Assembly (NCBI RefSeq): GCF_004331485.1
Contig: NZ_SJKD01000012.1
Location: 62,001-126,000 of the forward strand
Reading direction: 5' to 3'
Source of the DNA: Kribbella capetownensis
GTDB taxonomy: Bacteria > Actinomycetota > Actinomycetes > Propionibacteriales > Kribbellaceae
DNA length: 64,000 nucleotides
The notes beneath the pieces were generated by a model, which was not told the DNA's origin, did no database searches, and was given only the letters and a program-made list of their open reading frames with translations. A program made the translations under genes and the position numbers. This document shows, piece after piece, positions 10,111-19,371 of this stretch; within the stretch, counting starts at the first letter, position 1, and each line of letters starts with the position of its first letter.

Positions 10111-11112
10111 ATGGCTCTGCCTTTGCTGGAGGTCCGCGACCTCAGGACTCATTTCGAGCTCGAGGACGGTGTGGTCAAGGCCGTCGACGGTGTCGACCTG
10201 ACCGTACGGCGCGGTCGCACGCTGGCCGTGGTCGGCGAATCGGGTTGCGGCAAGAGCGTCACCGCGCGATCGATCCTGCGCCTGGTGGAACGCCCGGCCC
10301 GGATCGTCGGCGGCGAGGTGCTGCTGTACGGCGACGAGTCCGCCGGCGATCCGGAGGACCTGCTGGCCGCGAACGACAGGCGGCTGCGGCAGGTGCGGTG
10401 GGCCGACATCGCGATGGTGTTCCAGGAGCCGATGGCATCACTCAGTCTCGTGCACACCATCGGCGACCAGATCGTCGAGGCGATCCGGCTGCACGAGAAC
10501 GTCAGCAAGGCGGTCGCTCGCGAGCGCGCCATCGAGTTCCTCGGCCGGGTCGGCATCCCGGACCCGAACCGCCGGGTCGACTCGTACCCGTTCGAGCTCA
10601 GCGGCGGCATGCGGCAGCGCGCGATGATCGCGATGGCGTTGTCCTGCCGGCCGCGGCTACTGATCGCGGACGAGCCGACCACCGCGCTCGACGTGACCAC
10701 GCAGGCCCAGATCCTCGACCTGTTGCAGGATCTGCAGGAGGAGTTCGGCATGGCGATCATGCTGATCACGCACGACCTGGGTGTTGCCGCGCAGGTCGCC
10801 GACGAGGTCGCGGTCATGTATCTCGGCGAGGTCGTCGAGCACGGCCCGGCGACCTCGGTGCTGACCGAGCCCAAGCATCCCTACACCCAGGCGCTGGTGC
10901 GCTCGGTGCCGCGGCTCGGGCAACGCGGTCAGGACCGGCTGGCCGCCGTACGGGGGAGTGTGCCGCCGCCGTACGAACGGCCGTCGGGGTGCCGGTTCCA
11001 TCCGCGCTGCGATGCGTTCATGGCCGGTAAGTGCGACGAGATCGTGCCGGTCCGGGTGCGGACCGACGACACCGACGTTGCCTGCCTGCTGTACGGCGAG
11101 GGGGAGCGATGA
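10111..11112 (+). CDS. ABC transporter ATPase, DppD/OppD type
   Basis: A 333-residue nucleotide-binding subunit with Walker A ([10 protein letters not shown]), signature (LSGGMRQR), Walker B (LLIADEP) and the switch histidine (ITHDLG). The C-terminal oligopeptide-transporter extension carries the cysteines CRFHPRC, MAGKC and ACLLYG seen in this family, some of which bind an iron-sulfur cluster in related proteins. A strong AGGAGG precedes the ATG by 7 nt. The stop overlaps the next ATPase start (ATGA). Confidence 0.94.
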   Translation: MALPLLEVRDLRTHFELEDGVVKAVDGVDLTVRRGRTLAVVGESGCGKSVTARSILRLVERPARIVGGEVLLYGDESAGDPEDLLAANDRRLRQVRWADIAMVFQEPMASLSLVHTIGDQIVEAIRLHENVSKAVARERAIEFLGRVGIPDPNRRVDSYPFELSGGMRQRAMIAMALSCRPRLLIADEPTTALDVTTQAQILDLLQDLQEEFGMAIMLITHDLGVAAQVADEVAVMYLGEVVEHGPATSVLTEPKHPYTQALVRSVPRLGQRGQDRLAAVRGSVPPPYERPSGCRFHPRCDAFMAGKCDEIVPVRVRTDDTDVACLLYGEGER

Positions 11113-12116
11113 GCCTGTTGACGACTGAGGGCCTGACCATGCACTTCCCGCTGCACAGCGGGTTCTTCGGCGGGAACCGCGGTGTGGTGAAGGCGGTCGA
11201 CGGTGTCGACCTGTCGATCCGGGCCGGCCGGACGCTCGGCCTGGTGGGCGAGTCGGGCTGTGGGAAGACGACGCTCGGCCGCTGCATCGTGCGCGCCTAC
11301 GAACCGACCTCGGGCAGCATCATGTTCGACGGCGTCGATCTGGCCCCGCTCTCCGAGAAGCAACTGAAGCCGTACCGCGCGCAGGTGCGGCTGATCTTCC
11401 AGGACCCGCACTCCTCACTCAATCCACGCAAGACCCTGCGCGACATCATCGCCGAGCCGCTGCGAGTGCATGGCGGCGGCAGTCGCGACGAGATCGACGA
11501 CAAGGTCGGCGCGCTGCTGCGCCGTGTCGGGCTGCGAGCGGAGTACGCGCACCGCTACCCGCACGCGTTCAGCGGCGGTGAGCGGCAGCGTGTGGTGATC
11601 GCTCGAGCACTGGCGACGGACCCGCGGCTCGTGGTCGCGGACGAGGCGGTCAGCGCGCTCGACGTGTCGGTCCGGGCCCAGATCCTCAACCTGCTGAAGG
11701 ACCTGCAGGAGGAGTCCGGCCTCACCTACCTGTTCGTCTCCCACGACCTCGGCATCGTCGAGCACGTCGCCGACGACGTCGCGGTGATGTATGTCGGCAA
11801 GCTCGTCGAGAGCGCGTCGACCGAAGAGCTCTACACCAAGCCCCTGCATCCCTACACCGAGGCGCTGCTGAGCGCCGTCCCGGATCCCGATCCGGCCTCG
11901 CGCGGACAGCGATCGCGGATCGTCCTGCGCGGCGAGATCGCGGATCCGTCCAAGGTGCCGGCCGGCTGCCCGTTCCATCCACGGTGCGGGTACGCCGAAG
12001 CGCGGTGCCGCACCGAAGTACCTCAGCTGCGTGAGGTCGGCGGCCGGCGGGTCGCCTGTCACTTCGCCGAACAGCTGGAGCTGAAGGGCGTCCTCGCGGA
12101 CGCCACCGCCCCTTAG
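11109..12116 (+). CDS. ABC transporter ATPase, DppF/OppF type
   Basis: A 335-residue second ATPase of the importer. It shows Walker A ([12 protein letters not shown]), the signature (FSGGERQR), Walker B (LVVADEA) and the C-terminal cysteine pattern CPFHPRC. The ATG at 11109 overlaps the previous stop. Together with the four genes before it, this completes a five-component Opp/Dpp-type importer. Confidence 0.94.
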   Translation: MSLLTTEGLTMHFPLHSGFFGGNRGVVKAVDGVDLSIRAGRTLGLVGESGCGKTTLGRCIVRAYEPTSGSIMFDGVDLAPLSEKQLKPYRAQVRLIFQDPHSSLNPRKTLRDIIAEPLRVHGGGSRDEIDDKVGALLRRVGLRAEYAHRYPHAFSGGERQRVVIARALATDPRLVVADEAVSALDVSVRAQILNLLKDLQEESGLTYLFVSHDLGIVEHVADDVAVMYVGKLVESASTEELYTKPLHPYTEALLSAVPDPDPASRGQRSRIVLRGEIADPSKVPAGCPFHPRCGYAEARCRTEVPQLREVGGRRVACHFAEQLELKGVLADATAP

Positions 12117-12127
12117 AAAGGCTCACC

Positions 12128-13657
12128 ATGTCCGACACTCAGAACACCCCTGAGGACAAGACCCCCGGGTTGTCCCGGCGCGGCTTCGTCCGGAACACCG
12201 CCCTGATCGGCGGTCTCGCCGCCCTCGGTGGTGCGCTCCAGGCGGCCCCGGCCGCAGCCAGCTCGACCACCGCCACCCCGCGCGCCGGCGCCCGGTCCGC
12301 GGCCGGCACCGTCGAGATCCCGAACAAGTACGGCAAGCCGTTCTCCGTCGACGACGACGAGGTGTTCGTCTTCGCGGTCAACTTCAAGCCGTTCGAACTC
12401 GGCGGTGACGACGACGGCCGGGAGGCGACCCGGTACTTCGACGCCGTCTTCGGCGACGCGATCCGGGCCAGGTTCCCGGACGTGAAGCTCAAGTACGCCA
12501 CCTGGGACTACCCGATCCGGTACGAGGACATCGCCAACGCCGGCCGGGTGCCGGACCTGGTCATCGACGACCCGCGGACCCGGATCGACCGCGACCTGGA
12601 GCCGCTCGGCTGGGTCCAGGACATGACCTCGATGGTGCAGCAGGCCGGGATCGACCTGTCCGCGCTGAACCTCGGCTCGGTCGAGCTGGTCAAATCACGC
12701 TCCGACGGCGGCCTGTACGGCGTACCGCTGTTCATCGACGAGCACGTGCTGCTCTACAACAAGCAGATCTTCGACAAGTTCGGCGTCCGGTACCCGCGGG
12801 CCGGGTCGACGTACGACGAGATCTACAAGATCGCCAAGCGGCTGACCCGGCAGGACGGGATCCACCACTACAAGGGCTTCATGCAGCACCCGGACAACTA
12901 CCTGGCGCTGAACCAGCTCGGCCTGTACCCGTTCGTCCCCGGCGACAGCGAGCAGCCGGCCCCCGAAGACATCAAGGTGAACCTGACCAGCGTGGAGTGG
13001 AAGCGGGTCGCGGACAACATGAACCGCTTCCTGCAGCTGCCGGGGAACGGCTTCACCACGGTGGACGACTTCTTCAAGGGCGACATGAGCTTCCCGGGCC
13101 ACCTGGCGATGGCGGTCAACACGCTGTCGAAGCTGAACGCCTACGCACTCAGCTCGCTGTACGTCGAGGAGGACGACGCGGCGGACTACGCCGAGTGGGC
13201 CAAGAGCGTGAGCATCGGCGTCACCTCGATGCCGGTGCTGTCGCGTGGCTCGACCGCGATCTACCAGCCGAACGCCCGGGCGGCGTACATCCCGCCGCAG
13301 TCGCAGCATCAGGCCGAGTCCCTCGACATCCTCAAGTACCTGGTGTCGGAGGAGGCGCAGACGCGGCTCTCGTCGTACGGCGTCAAGGCGGTGCTGCAGA
13401 CGGATGCGGTCGTGAACGCGTTCGGTACGGCGATCCCGGAGCTGCAGGGGATCGACACGTCGGGCGTGTACTGGGGTGACAACGCGGTGGTGAAGGACTA
13501 CCAGAACACCGAGTACTGGGACATCCCGCTCTACAAGGTGTTCCGGCAGCACGTGCTGATCGACGGGATGGACGTCGACTCGGCGCTGCAGGTCGCCGAG
13601 CAGCAGGACATCCCCAACTACATCAAGGCGCAGGTCGCCGCAGGGTTCACATGGTGA
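12128..13657 (+). CDS. Extracellular solute-binding protein, family 1-like, without own permeases
   Basis: A 509-residue protein with a twin-arginine signal (SRRGFVRNTALIGGLAALGG, probable cleavage after AAAS) and the body of a family 1 (sugar-type) solute-binding protein; GVPLFIDEHVLLYNKQIFDKFGV is the typical hinge region. It has no lipobox, so it would be released or held by another means. The spacing of 11 nt after the second ATPase places it in the Opp-type operon, yet family 1 binding proteins normally pair with MalF/MalG-type permeases, which are not beside it. It may act as a scavenger, a sensor or an alternative receptor. The stop overlaps the next gene by 7 nt. Confidence 0.85.
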   Translation: MSDTQNTPEDKTPGLSRRGFVRNTALIGGLAALGGALQAAPAAASSTTATPRAGARSAAGTVEIPNKYGKPFSVDDDEVFVFAVNFKPFELGGDDDGREATRYFDAVFGDAIRARFPDVKLKYATWDYPIRYEDIANAGRVPDLVIDDPRTRIDRDLEPLGWVQDMTSMVQQAGIDLSALNLGSVELVKSRSDGGLYGVPLFIDEHVLLYNKQIFDKFGVRYPRAGSTYDEIYKIAKRLTRQDGIHHYKGFMQHPDNYLALNQLGLYPFVPGDSEQPAPEDIKVNLTSVEWKRVADNMNRFLQLPGNGFTTVDDFFKGDMSFPGHLAMAVNTLSKLNAYALSSLYVEEDDAADYAEWAKSVSIGVTSMPVLSRGSTAIYQPNARAAYIPPQSQHQAESLDILKYLVSEEAQTRLSSYGVKAVLQTDAVVNAFGTAIPELQGIDTSGVYWGDNAVVKDYQNTEYWDIPLYKVFRQHVLIDGMDVDSALQVAEQQDIPNYIKAQVAAGFTW

Positions 13658-14718
13658 TCGATCCACGCTTCGACGGTCGCCTCCGGGACGGTGTCGCGCT
13701 GCTGCCGACACTTCATCCGGGCGACAGTCACGCGGCGACCCTGGTCGAGACGCAGGCCGGCGATCTGTTGTGCGCCTGGTTCAACGGGCCGGGGGAGGGG
13801 GAGCCGGACACGAACATCGTGCTGTCCCGGCTCCCCGCCGGGTCGGACACCTGGACGGTGCCTGTGCCGATGTCCGCGGACCCGGACCGCTCGGAGCAGA
13901 ACCCGGTGCTGTTCGTCGCGCCGTCCGGCGAGGTGTGGCTGCTGCACACCTCGAACGAGCCGCACGACCAGAGCACCTCGCGCGTGCTGCGCCGCGTCTC
14001 GCGTGACGGCGGGCTGACCTGGGGGCCGAGCGACGTTCTGTTCGACCACCTGGGCAGCTTCGTCCGGAACCCGATCGTTATGTTGAGCAACGGTGATTGG
14101 CTGCTTCCGGCGTACGACTGCGACAAGAACGGCGAGACCACTGTCGTCCAGCTGAGCAGTGATCGAGGGCGCAGCTGGACGAAGGTCGACATCCCCTCGG
14201 GACTCGGCCAGGTGCAGCTGAGTGCGATCGAGGTGGCGCCCGGCGAGCTGCTCGGGTACTTCCGCAGTCGCGCGGCGGACCGGATCCACCGGTCCGTGTC
14301 GAAGGACAGCGGCCGGACATGGTCGGCGCCCGAGCGCACCGCCTTGCCGAACAACAACTCGGCGATCCAGGTGCTGCGGTTGTCCGACGGCCGGCTCGTG
14401 CTCGTGTTCAACGACTCGTCGGCCGAGCGGGACCAGTTCCGCTGGGTGCCCGACGGGAAGGGCGGCGTACGGCGGAAGACGCTGCGGACTCCGCTGACAC
14501 TGGCGCTGTCCGAGGACGACGGCGCGTCCTGGCCGTACTGGCGGAACCTGCAGGTACAGGACGAGGAGTACCGCGACAACGAGTTCGGCTACTCCTACCC
14601 GACGCTGCTGCAGACCCGGGACGGCCGGCTGCACGTCGCGTACTCCTACCTGCGCAAGACCATCAAGCACGTGATCCTGACGCCCGAGTGGATCGAGGCG
14701 GGAGACCGACTGCCATGA
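13651..14718 (+). CDS. BNR-repeat (sialidase-fold) hydrolase, cytoplasmic
   Basis: A 355-residue six-bladed propeller protein of the BNR_2 type. Four Asp-box motifs are visible: SRDGGLTW, SSDRGRSW, SKDSGRTW and SEDDGASW. There is no signal peptide, so any substrate would be an imported oligosaccharide. Sialic acid is unlikely in plant material; family members in pectin loci act on other acidic sugars, and the ulosonic acids of rhamnogalacturonan II (Kdo, Dha) are a reasonable but unproven alternative. I could not confirm the three catalytic arginines of true sialidases. It overlaps both neighbours (7 and 4 nt). Confidence 0.8.
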   Translation: MVIDPRFDGRLRDGVALLPTLHPGDSHAATLVETQAGDLLCAWFNGPGEGEPDTNIVLSRLPAGSDTWTVPVPMSADPDRSEQNPVLFVAPSGEVWLLHTSNEPHDQSTSRVLRRVSRDGGLTWGPSDVLFDHLGSFVRNPIVMLSNGDWLLPAYDCDKNGETTVVQLSSDRGRSWTKVDIPSGLGQVQLSAIEVAPGELLGYFRSRAADRIHRSVSKDSGRTWSAPERTALPNNNSAIQVLRLSDGRLVLVFNDSSAERDQFRWVPDGKGGVRRKTLRTPLTLALSEDDGASWPYWRNLQVQDEEYRDNEFGYSYPTLLQTRDGRLHVAYSYLRKTIKHVILTPEWIEAGDRLP

Positions 14719-16115
14719 CTGTGGAGCGGTGGGGAGTGCACGAACTCACCCTGACCGGACCGGCCGACGGGAATCCGTTCGCCGACGTCGAGTTCCGGGT
14801 CGCCTATCGGTACCGGAACCGGGTGCTGACGGTGGACGGCTTCTACGACGGCGACGGGATGTACCGGGCGCGGTTCAGCCCGGACCGGGAAGGGGAGTGG
14901 TCGTACGTCACGAGCAGCTCCGCACCCGAGCTGGACGGTCATCGCGGTACCTTGCTGTGCATTCCGCCCGGCCCGGGCAACCACGGGCCGGTCAGGGTGC
15001 GCGGCGCGCATCACTTCGCGTACGCCGACGGCAGCCGGTACGACTGCATCGGTACCACCTGCTACCACTGGACGTACCAGTCCAAGGACCTGCAGGAGCT
15101 GACGCTCGCATCGTTGCGGTCGGCACCTTTCGACAAGGTGCGGATGTGTCTGCTGCCGACCGACGGCATGCGCCCGGAGCGGACGCCGTTCGCCGGATCC
15201 ACGCCGGGGTCGGTCGACGTCAGCCGGTTCGATCCGGCGTTCTTCGCTGACTTCGAGGCGCGGGTCGCCGATCTGCTGTCGCTGGGGATCCAGGCCGATC
15301 TGATCCTGTTCCACCCCTACGACCGTGGCGTCTGGGGGTTCGACCGGATGACGGCCGCGGAGGATGCGGCGTACCTGCGGTATGTGGTCGCGCGGCTGGC
15401 GGCGTACCGGAATGTCTGGTGGTCGCTGTCGAACGAGTACGACTTCAACCGGGAAAAGACGATCGCGGACTGGGATCGGTTGCTGCAACTGGTGCAGCGG
15501 TACGACCCGTACCAGCGGCTGCGGTCGATCCACAACGGGACCAAGATGTACGAGGTCTTCACGCCGTACGACTTCGGTAAGCCATGGATCACGCACCAGA
15601 GCGTGCAGCACTGGGACGGCGCGGAGGTCGCCGCGTGGCGGGCGTGCCCGAAGCCGGTGGTGATCGACGAGATCGGCTACGAGGGCAACGCCGGGCGGCG
15701 GTGGGGGAACCTCACCGCGGACGAGATGGTGCACCGCTTCTGGCAGGGCATGACGGCCGGTGGGTACGTCGGTCACGGCGAATCGTTCGTCGATCGCGAG
15801 ACGCGGGCGTGGATCTCGGTCGGTGGTCGGCTGTACGGCGAGAGTCCGGCGCGGATCGCGTTCCTGCGTTCGGTGTTCGCCGAGCTGCCGCGGGGTCGTG
15901 ATGGTGAAGTGGACGCCTCTCGGTGTGTCCTTCACTACCTCGGCGACCGCCAGCCGTCGGCGGTCGAGCTGGACCTTCCGCTCGGTGATCCCTTCCGCTT
16001 CGAGCTGATCGACACCCGGACGCTGACCGTCACGCCTGTCGCCGGTTCGTACTCCGGCTCCTGTCGCATCCCGCTCCCAACTCATCCCTACCTAGCCCTG
16101 CGAGGCACGCGATGA
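14715..16115 (+). CDS. DUF5060/DUF4038-type glycoside hydrolase (TIM barrel)
   Basis: A 466-residue cytoplasmic protein. The first 95 residues are a DUF5060-like beta-sandwich (VERWGVHELTLTGPADGNPF). A TIM barrel follows, of the kind annotated DUF4038/DUF5605, and a short C-terminal beta domain. Likely catalytic acids are Glu241 (SLSNEYD, after strand 4) and Glu319 (VVIDEIGYEG, strand 7), the usual clan GH-A layout. DUF4038 includes GH140 apiosidases, so cleavage of apiose or another side-chain sugar is possible; the precise activity is unknown. It overlaps both neighbours by 4 nt, and the next gene is its degenerate paralogue. Confidence 0.78.
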   Translation: MTVERWGVHELTLTGPADGNPFADVEFRVAYRYRNRVLTVDGFYDGDGMYRARFSPDREGEWSYVTSSSAPELDGHRGTLLCIPPGPGNHGPVRVRGAHHFAYADGSRYDCIGTTCYHWTYQSKDLQELTLASLRSAPFDKVRMCLLPTDGMRPERTPFAGSTPGSVDVSRFDPAFFADFEARVADLLSLGIQADLILFHPYDRGVWGFDRMTAAEDAAYLRYVVARLAAYRNVWWSLSNEYDFNREKTIADWDRLLQLVQRYDPYQRLRSIHNGTKMYEVFTPYDFGKPWITHQSVQHWDGAEVAAWRACPKPVVIDEIGYEGNAGRRWGNLTADEMVHRFWQGMTAGGYVGHGESFVDRETRAWISVGGRLYGESPARIAFLRSVFAELPRGRDGEVDASRCVLHYLGDRQPSAVELDLPLGDPFRFELIDTRTLTVTPVAGSYSGSCRIPLPTHPYLALRGTR

Positions 16116-17314
16116 CCGAGGTTGAACGCTGGGGCGTACTCGAGCTGCAGGTCGACGGCCCGGTCTCGACGGTGTTCCGGCACGAGTCCGGCGAGTCTGC
16201 CTACGCGGAGTCCTTCCAGGACGGCGACCGCTGGCTCATCCGCTTCATGCCGGGTTTGGAGGGGGACTGGGCCTGCGCCCTCGCCGGCACCTCCCACGCC
16301 TTCACCTGTGATCCGGCGACCACACCCGGCCCGGTCCGCCGGGTCGGTACCACCTTCCGTCGCGCGGACGGGACGGCGTACCACCCACTCACCACCACCT
16401 GGTTCGACCACCCGACCGGCGACTCGGCCGACCGTTGGGCCGCGGCCTGCCGCGCTCTCGCCGCCTCCCCGTTCAACCGGGTCCGACTGCGCGCCGGCAA
16501 CCCGCAGCACCTCGAGACTCAGGTCCGTGACCTCCTCGCAGCGGGCATCGACGCCGAGATCTTGTTGCCATCCGACGAGCCGGCGATCCGCGATCTGGTC
16601 AACCGACTGGCCGCCTATCGCAACGTCAGTTGGTGTCTGGACGCATCTTCGGACGCGCGCCATCTGGCTGAGCTGATCGCGGAGTGCGACTCCAGCAACC
16701 ACTTGATCTCCATCCACACGGCACCAGAGGCCGTCGACCCCGGACCTCCCTGGTTCACCCACCTCAGCGTGCCGCTCGAGAACCTGCGCGGTGTTTCGGC
16801 CCTCCGCCGCGACTACGCCAAGCCCGTCCTCGTCGACGCGTGCGGCTCCGAGGGAGACGGCTCCACGCCAGACACCAGCCTCAGACCGGAAGAGTTGCTC
16901 ACCCGCATCTGGGAGGGCACCGTCCGAGGCGCCCACGTCACCCACGGCGAGTGGTACGTCGACTCCGACGGCGGACCGTGGTCGGCAGGCGGAACCCGCC
17001 CGACCGGTGTGGTCGCGCAGCGCCTGCGCCTGCTCCGGGAGGTTCTCGACGAGCTGCCCGACGGAGTGGAGCCCATCGACGACTACCGCGACGCCCCGAC
17101 GCTCGCCGTACCTGGCAGCTACTACCTGCAGTATCTCGGCGAGCACCAGTTCCCCAAGCGCACCTTCACACTCCCGGCCGGCACCTACCAGGTCGACGTA
17201 CTCGACGTCTGGAACCACACCGTTCGTAGCACCAGGGAGACCGTTGCCGACACGCTCACCGTCCGCCTCCCTGGCACGCAGTACCAGGCCATCCAGATCC
17301 GTCGAGCGTCCTGA
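16112..17314 (+). CDS. Degenerate DUF5060/DUF4038-type paralogue lacking both catalytic glutamates
   Basis: A 400-residue paralogue of the previous protein, starting MTEVERWGVLELQVDGP against MTVERWGVHELTLTGP. The barrel aligns well at RLAAYRNV and KPV, but the two putative catalytic acids are gone: SNEYD is replaced by DASSD (Glu241 to Ser179) and VIDEIG by LVDACG (Glu319 to Ala243). The part preceding the barrel is also shortened by about 65 residues. The frame is intact and the gene overlaps both neighbours, so it is not an obvious decaying pseudogene. It may be a non-catalytic partner, a sugar-binding protein, or use other residues. Confidence 0.75.
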   Translation: MTEVERWGVLELQVDGPVSTVFRHESGESAYAESFQDGDRWLIRFMPGLEGDWACALAGTSHAFTCDPATTPGPVRRVGTTFRRADGTAYHPLTTTWFDHPTGDSADRWAAACRALAASPFNRVRLRAGNPQHLETQVRDLLAAGIDAEILLPSDEPAIRDLVNRLAAYRNVSWCLDASSDARHLAELIAECDSSNHLISIHTAPEAVDPGPPWFTHLSVPLENLRGVSALRRDYAKPVLVDACGSEGDGSTPDTSLRPEELLTRIWEGTVRGAHVTHGEWYVDSDGGPWSAGGTRPTGVVAQRLRLLREVLDELPDGVEPIDDYRDAPTLAVPGSYYLQYLGEHQFPKRTFTLPAGTYQVDVLDVWNHTVRSTRETVADTLTVRLPGTQYQAIQIRRAS

Positions 17315-19371
17315 TGCCAGCCCTCACGTCCGGCCCCCGCACCGCCGAACTCCGCCGCACGTCCGACGGCGTAGTCCTCCACCTGGGCGCCGGTACGCCG
17401 TACTTGGAGCGACCGGTCGCCGAACTGCTCACGTGCTCGTCCGGGCGACCATGGCAGCCCAACGTCATGCAGAGGGAGGGCTGGTGGATTTCGCGGCGGC
17501 CGGGTGAGCATCGGGCCGGCTGTCGCACCGGACCCGTCGCGGTCGAGATCCGACTGTCCTTCGACGCAAGCGATCGGCTCAAGCTGGAGCTCCGGTGGCG
17601 CAACACTGGCCAACGGCGGTTGGGCGATCTGGCCGTCGGGTTGATGCTCGACCTCGGGCGCGTCACCGATAGCCAGCTCACAGTCCCCGGTCTGATCTAC
17701 AACGACAACCCGTCGGCCGACCCGGCGCGCGCCGTACCCCGGATCGGTCCGGAGCCCGGCGGCGGTTTCGTCGCCGAGGAGGACCGGCTCCCGATCCCCG
17801 GCGTGAACCTGGAGTGGCGGGCCGGGCGCGAGCGCCGTTGGCTGAGCGTCTTCTCCCGCCCGGAGCCTCGGCGATCCGGCGACGGCCAGGTCCGCTACGG
17901 CTCGCTGGGGGTCATCCGCCAGGAAGGGCCTGTCATCGCGGCGCTGAGCGGCGTACTGATGTTCGACGGCAAGCAGGACGTCCGGTACGTCAGCAAGGCC
18001 GAGACGGAGTCGGCCGAGGACGGCTACCTGACGCTGCGGCCGGGGGAGGAGTACGTGCAACAGCTGGTCCTCGACTGGGGACCGCAGGAGCATCGCGGGC
18101 ATGCCTTCCGCGAGCTCGTCCGGACCGGGCGCTCGCTCTTCACCGAGCCTGGTGGCCACCCGCTCAGCCTGGATGAGGTCGTCGCGCGGAAGACCATTGC
18201 CTTGGACAACAGGTGGTATCGGGACGGGACGGTGGCCGGGTACACCAAGTTCAGCGACGTTGCCGGCAACGGTCCGGCCAAAGCGCGGCACTTCATGTAC
18301 GGCTGGACCGGTCAGGCGCTGAAGCTTGCCTGGTGCGACGCCCGGCTCGGCTTCGAGACCGGCGACCGGACCAGGATCGACCGCTGCCGAGCGGCCGTCG
18401 AGTTCTACCTCGCGGGCAGCTCGACGCGGACGCCTGGGCTGCGGCACAACGCCTACCAGGTCGGCAGTCGTCGCTGGACCAGCTTCCGCAGTGGCGGCCG
18501 CGCGATGGTGTCGAGCCGCGCGTACGGCGAGACGATCGCGGACCTGGCGGAGATCATCACACTGTTCCGCGCTGGGGGTGAGCCGGTGCCGCCGTCCTGG
18601 CCGGATGCGCTCGCCGGTGCACTGAAGTTCCTCCGCGGTGCGCTGCTGCCGGACGGCACGTTTCCGATCGGCTGGCGCCTCGAAGGCAAGCCCGCCGCGT
18701 CCATGCTGTCCGCGGCCGGCATCCCGTGCGTGCTGGCGGCGCTCAAGGCGTCCGTCGTACTCGGGGACGACTGGCTGTTGTCGGAGGCAACGACGTGGCT
18801 GACGCGGTATCACGGTCAGCACGCGCGGACCTTCGACCGCCCGTTCGCGCGCTCCACCCTCGACGCCGCGTGCGAGGACAAGGAGGCGGGGATGTACTAC
18901 TTCCTCGCCGCGTACGAGTTGTTCCGCCTGACCGGAGACGACCTCTATGCGCAGTGGGCCGAGGTCGCTGCCGACTGGCTCCTCACCTGGGTCTATGTCT
19001 GGTCGCCCGAGCTGGACCTCGACTCTCCGCTGCGAGCGGCCGGGTTCAACGCGATCGGCTGGCCGGCCGTCAGCGTCCAGAACCATCACCTGGACGCGTT
19101 CTTCCCGACATACGAGCTCTTGGAGTTCGGTCTCACCACTGGCCGGCCAGAGTTGGCCGCCGCAGCTCGCATCACGATGGGTGCGATGGGGCAAGGCATC
19201 TCCTCGGGCTCTGGTGGTTGGGGCTTCCAGATCCCTGGTGAGCAAGGCGAAGCGTTCTTCCAGACCCACTGGCAGCGCCGGGGCCACAGCAACACCTGGA
19301 ACCCGTCCTGGGTGATCGCCGTCCCGCTCGCCAACGCCCTCCGCATCCGTTCCCTGGAGACGCATGAGTGA
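17314..19371 (+). CDS. Unrecognised 685-residue protein, possible (alpha/alpha)6-type glycosidase
   Basis: I do not recognise the family. Roughly the first 270 residues look like a beta-sandwich (many short hydrophobic strands, e.g. VAVEIRLSFDASDRLKLELRW). From about residue 300 the protein is helical with repeated pairs such as AYGETIADLAEIITLF and MYYFLAAYELFRLTGDDLYAQWAEVAADWLL, as in six-hairpin glycosidases. Acidic clusters (DLDSPLRAAG, HLDAFFPTYE) could hold catalytic residues. There is no signal peptide. It starts at the TGATG overlap with the preceding gene and overlaps the GH28 gene by 8 nt. Context points to processing of imported pectic oligosaccharides. Confidence 0.7.
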   Translation: MPALTSGPRTAELRRTSDGVVLHLGAGTPYLERPVAELLTCSSGRPWQPNVMQREGWWISRRPGEHRAGCRTGPVAVEIRLSFDASDRLKLELRWRNTGQRRLGDLAVGLMLDLGRVTDSQLTVPGLIYNDNPSADPARAVPRIGPEPGGGFVAEEDRLPIPGVNLEWRAGRERRWLSVFSRPEPRRSGDGQVRYGSLGVIRQEGPVIAALSGVLMFDGKQDVRYVSKAETESAEDGYLTLRPGEEYVQQLVLDWGPQEHRGHAFRELVRTGRSLFTEPGGHPLSLDEVVARKTIALDNRWYRDGTVAGYTKFSDVAGNGPAKARHFMYGWTGQALKLAWCDARLGFETGDRTRIDRCRAAVEFYLAGSSTRTPGLRHNAYQVGSRRWTSFRSGGRAMVSSRAYGETIADLAEIITLFRAGGEPVPPSWPDALAGALKFLRGALLPDGTFPIGWRLEGKPAASMLSAAGIPCVLAALKASVVLGDDWLLSEATTWLTRYHGQHARTFDRPFARSTLDAACEDKEAGMYYFLAAYELFRLTGDDLYAQWAEVAADWLLTWVYVWSPELDLDSPLRAAGFNAIGWPAVSVQNHHLDAFFPTYELLEFGLTTGRPELAAAARITMGAMGQGISSGSGGWGFQIPGEQGEAFFQTHWQRRGHSNTWNPSWVIAVPLANALRIRSLETHE

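Noticed and set aside
6014-12116. Oligopeptide importer
   Set aside because: The subunits belong to the Opp/Dpp family, but the operon contains only glycan genes, so peptides are a less likely substrate; kept as an alternative only.
16112-17314. Pseudogene call for the degenerate DUF5060-type paralogue
   Set aside because: The frame is uninterrupted, start and stop overlap both neighbours, and codon use is normal, so loss of function by decay is not supported.
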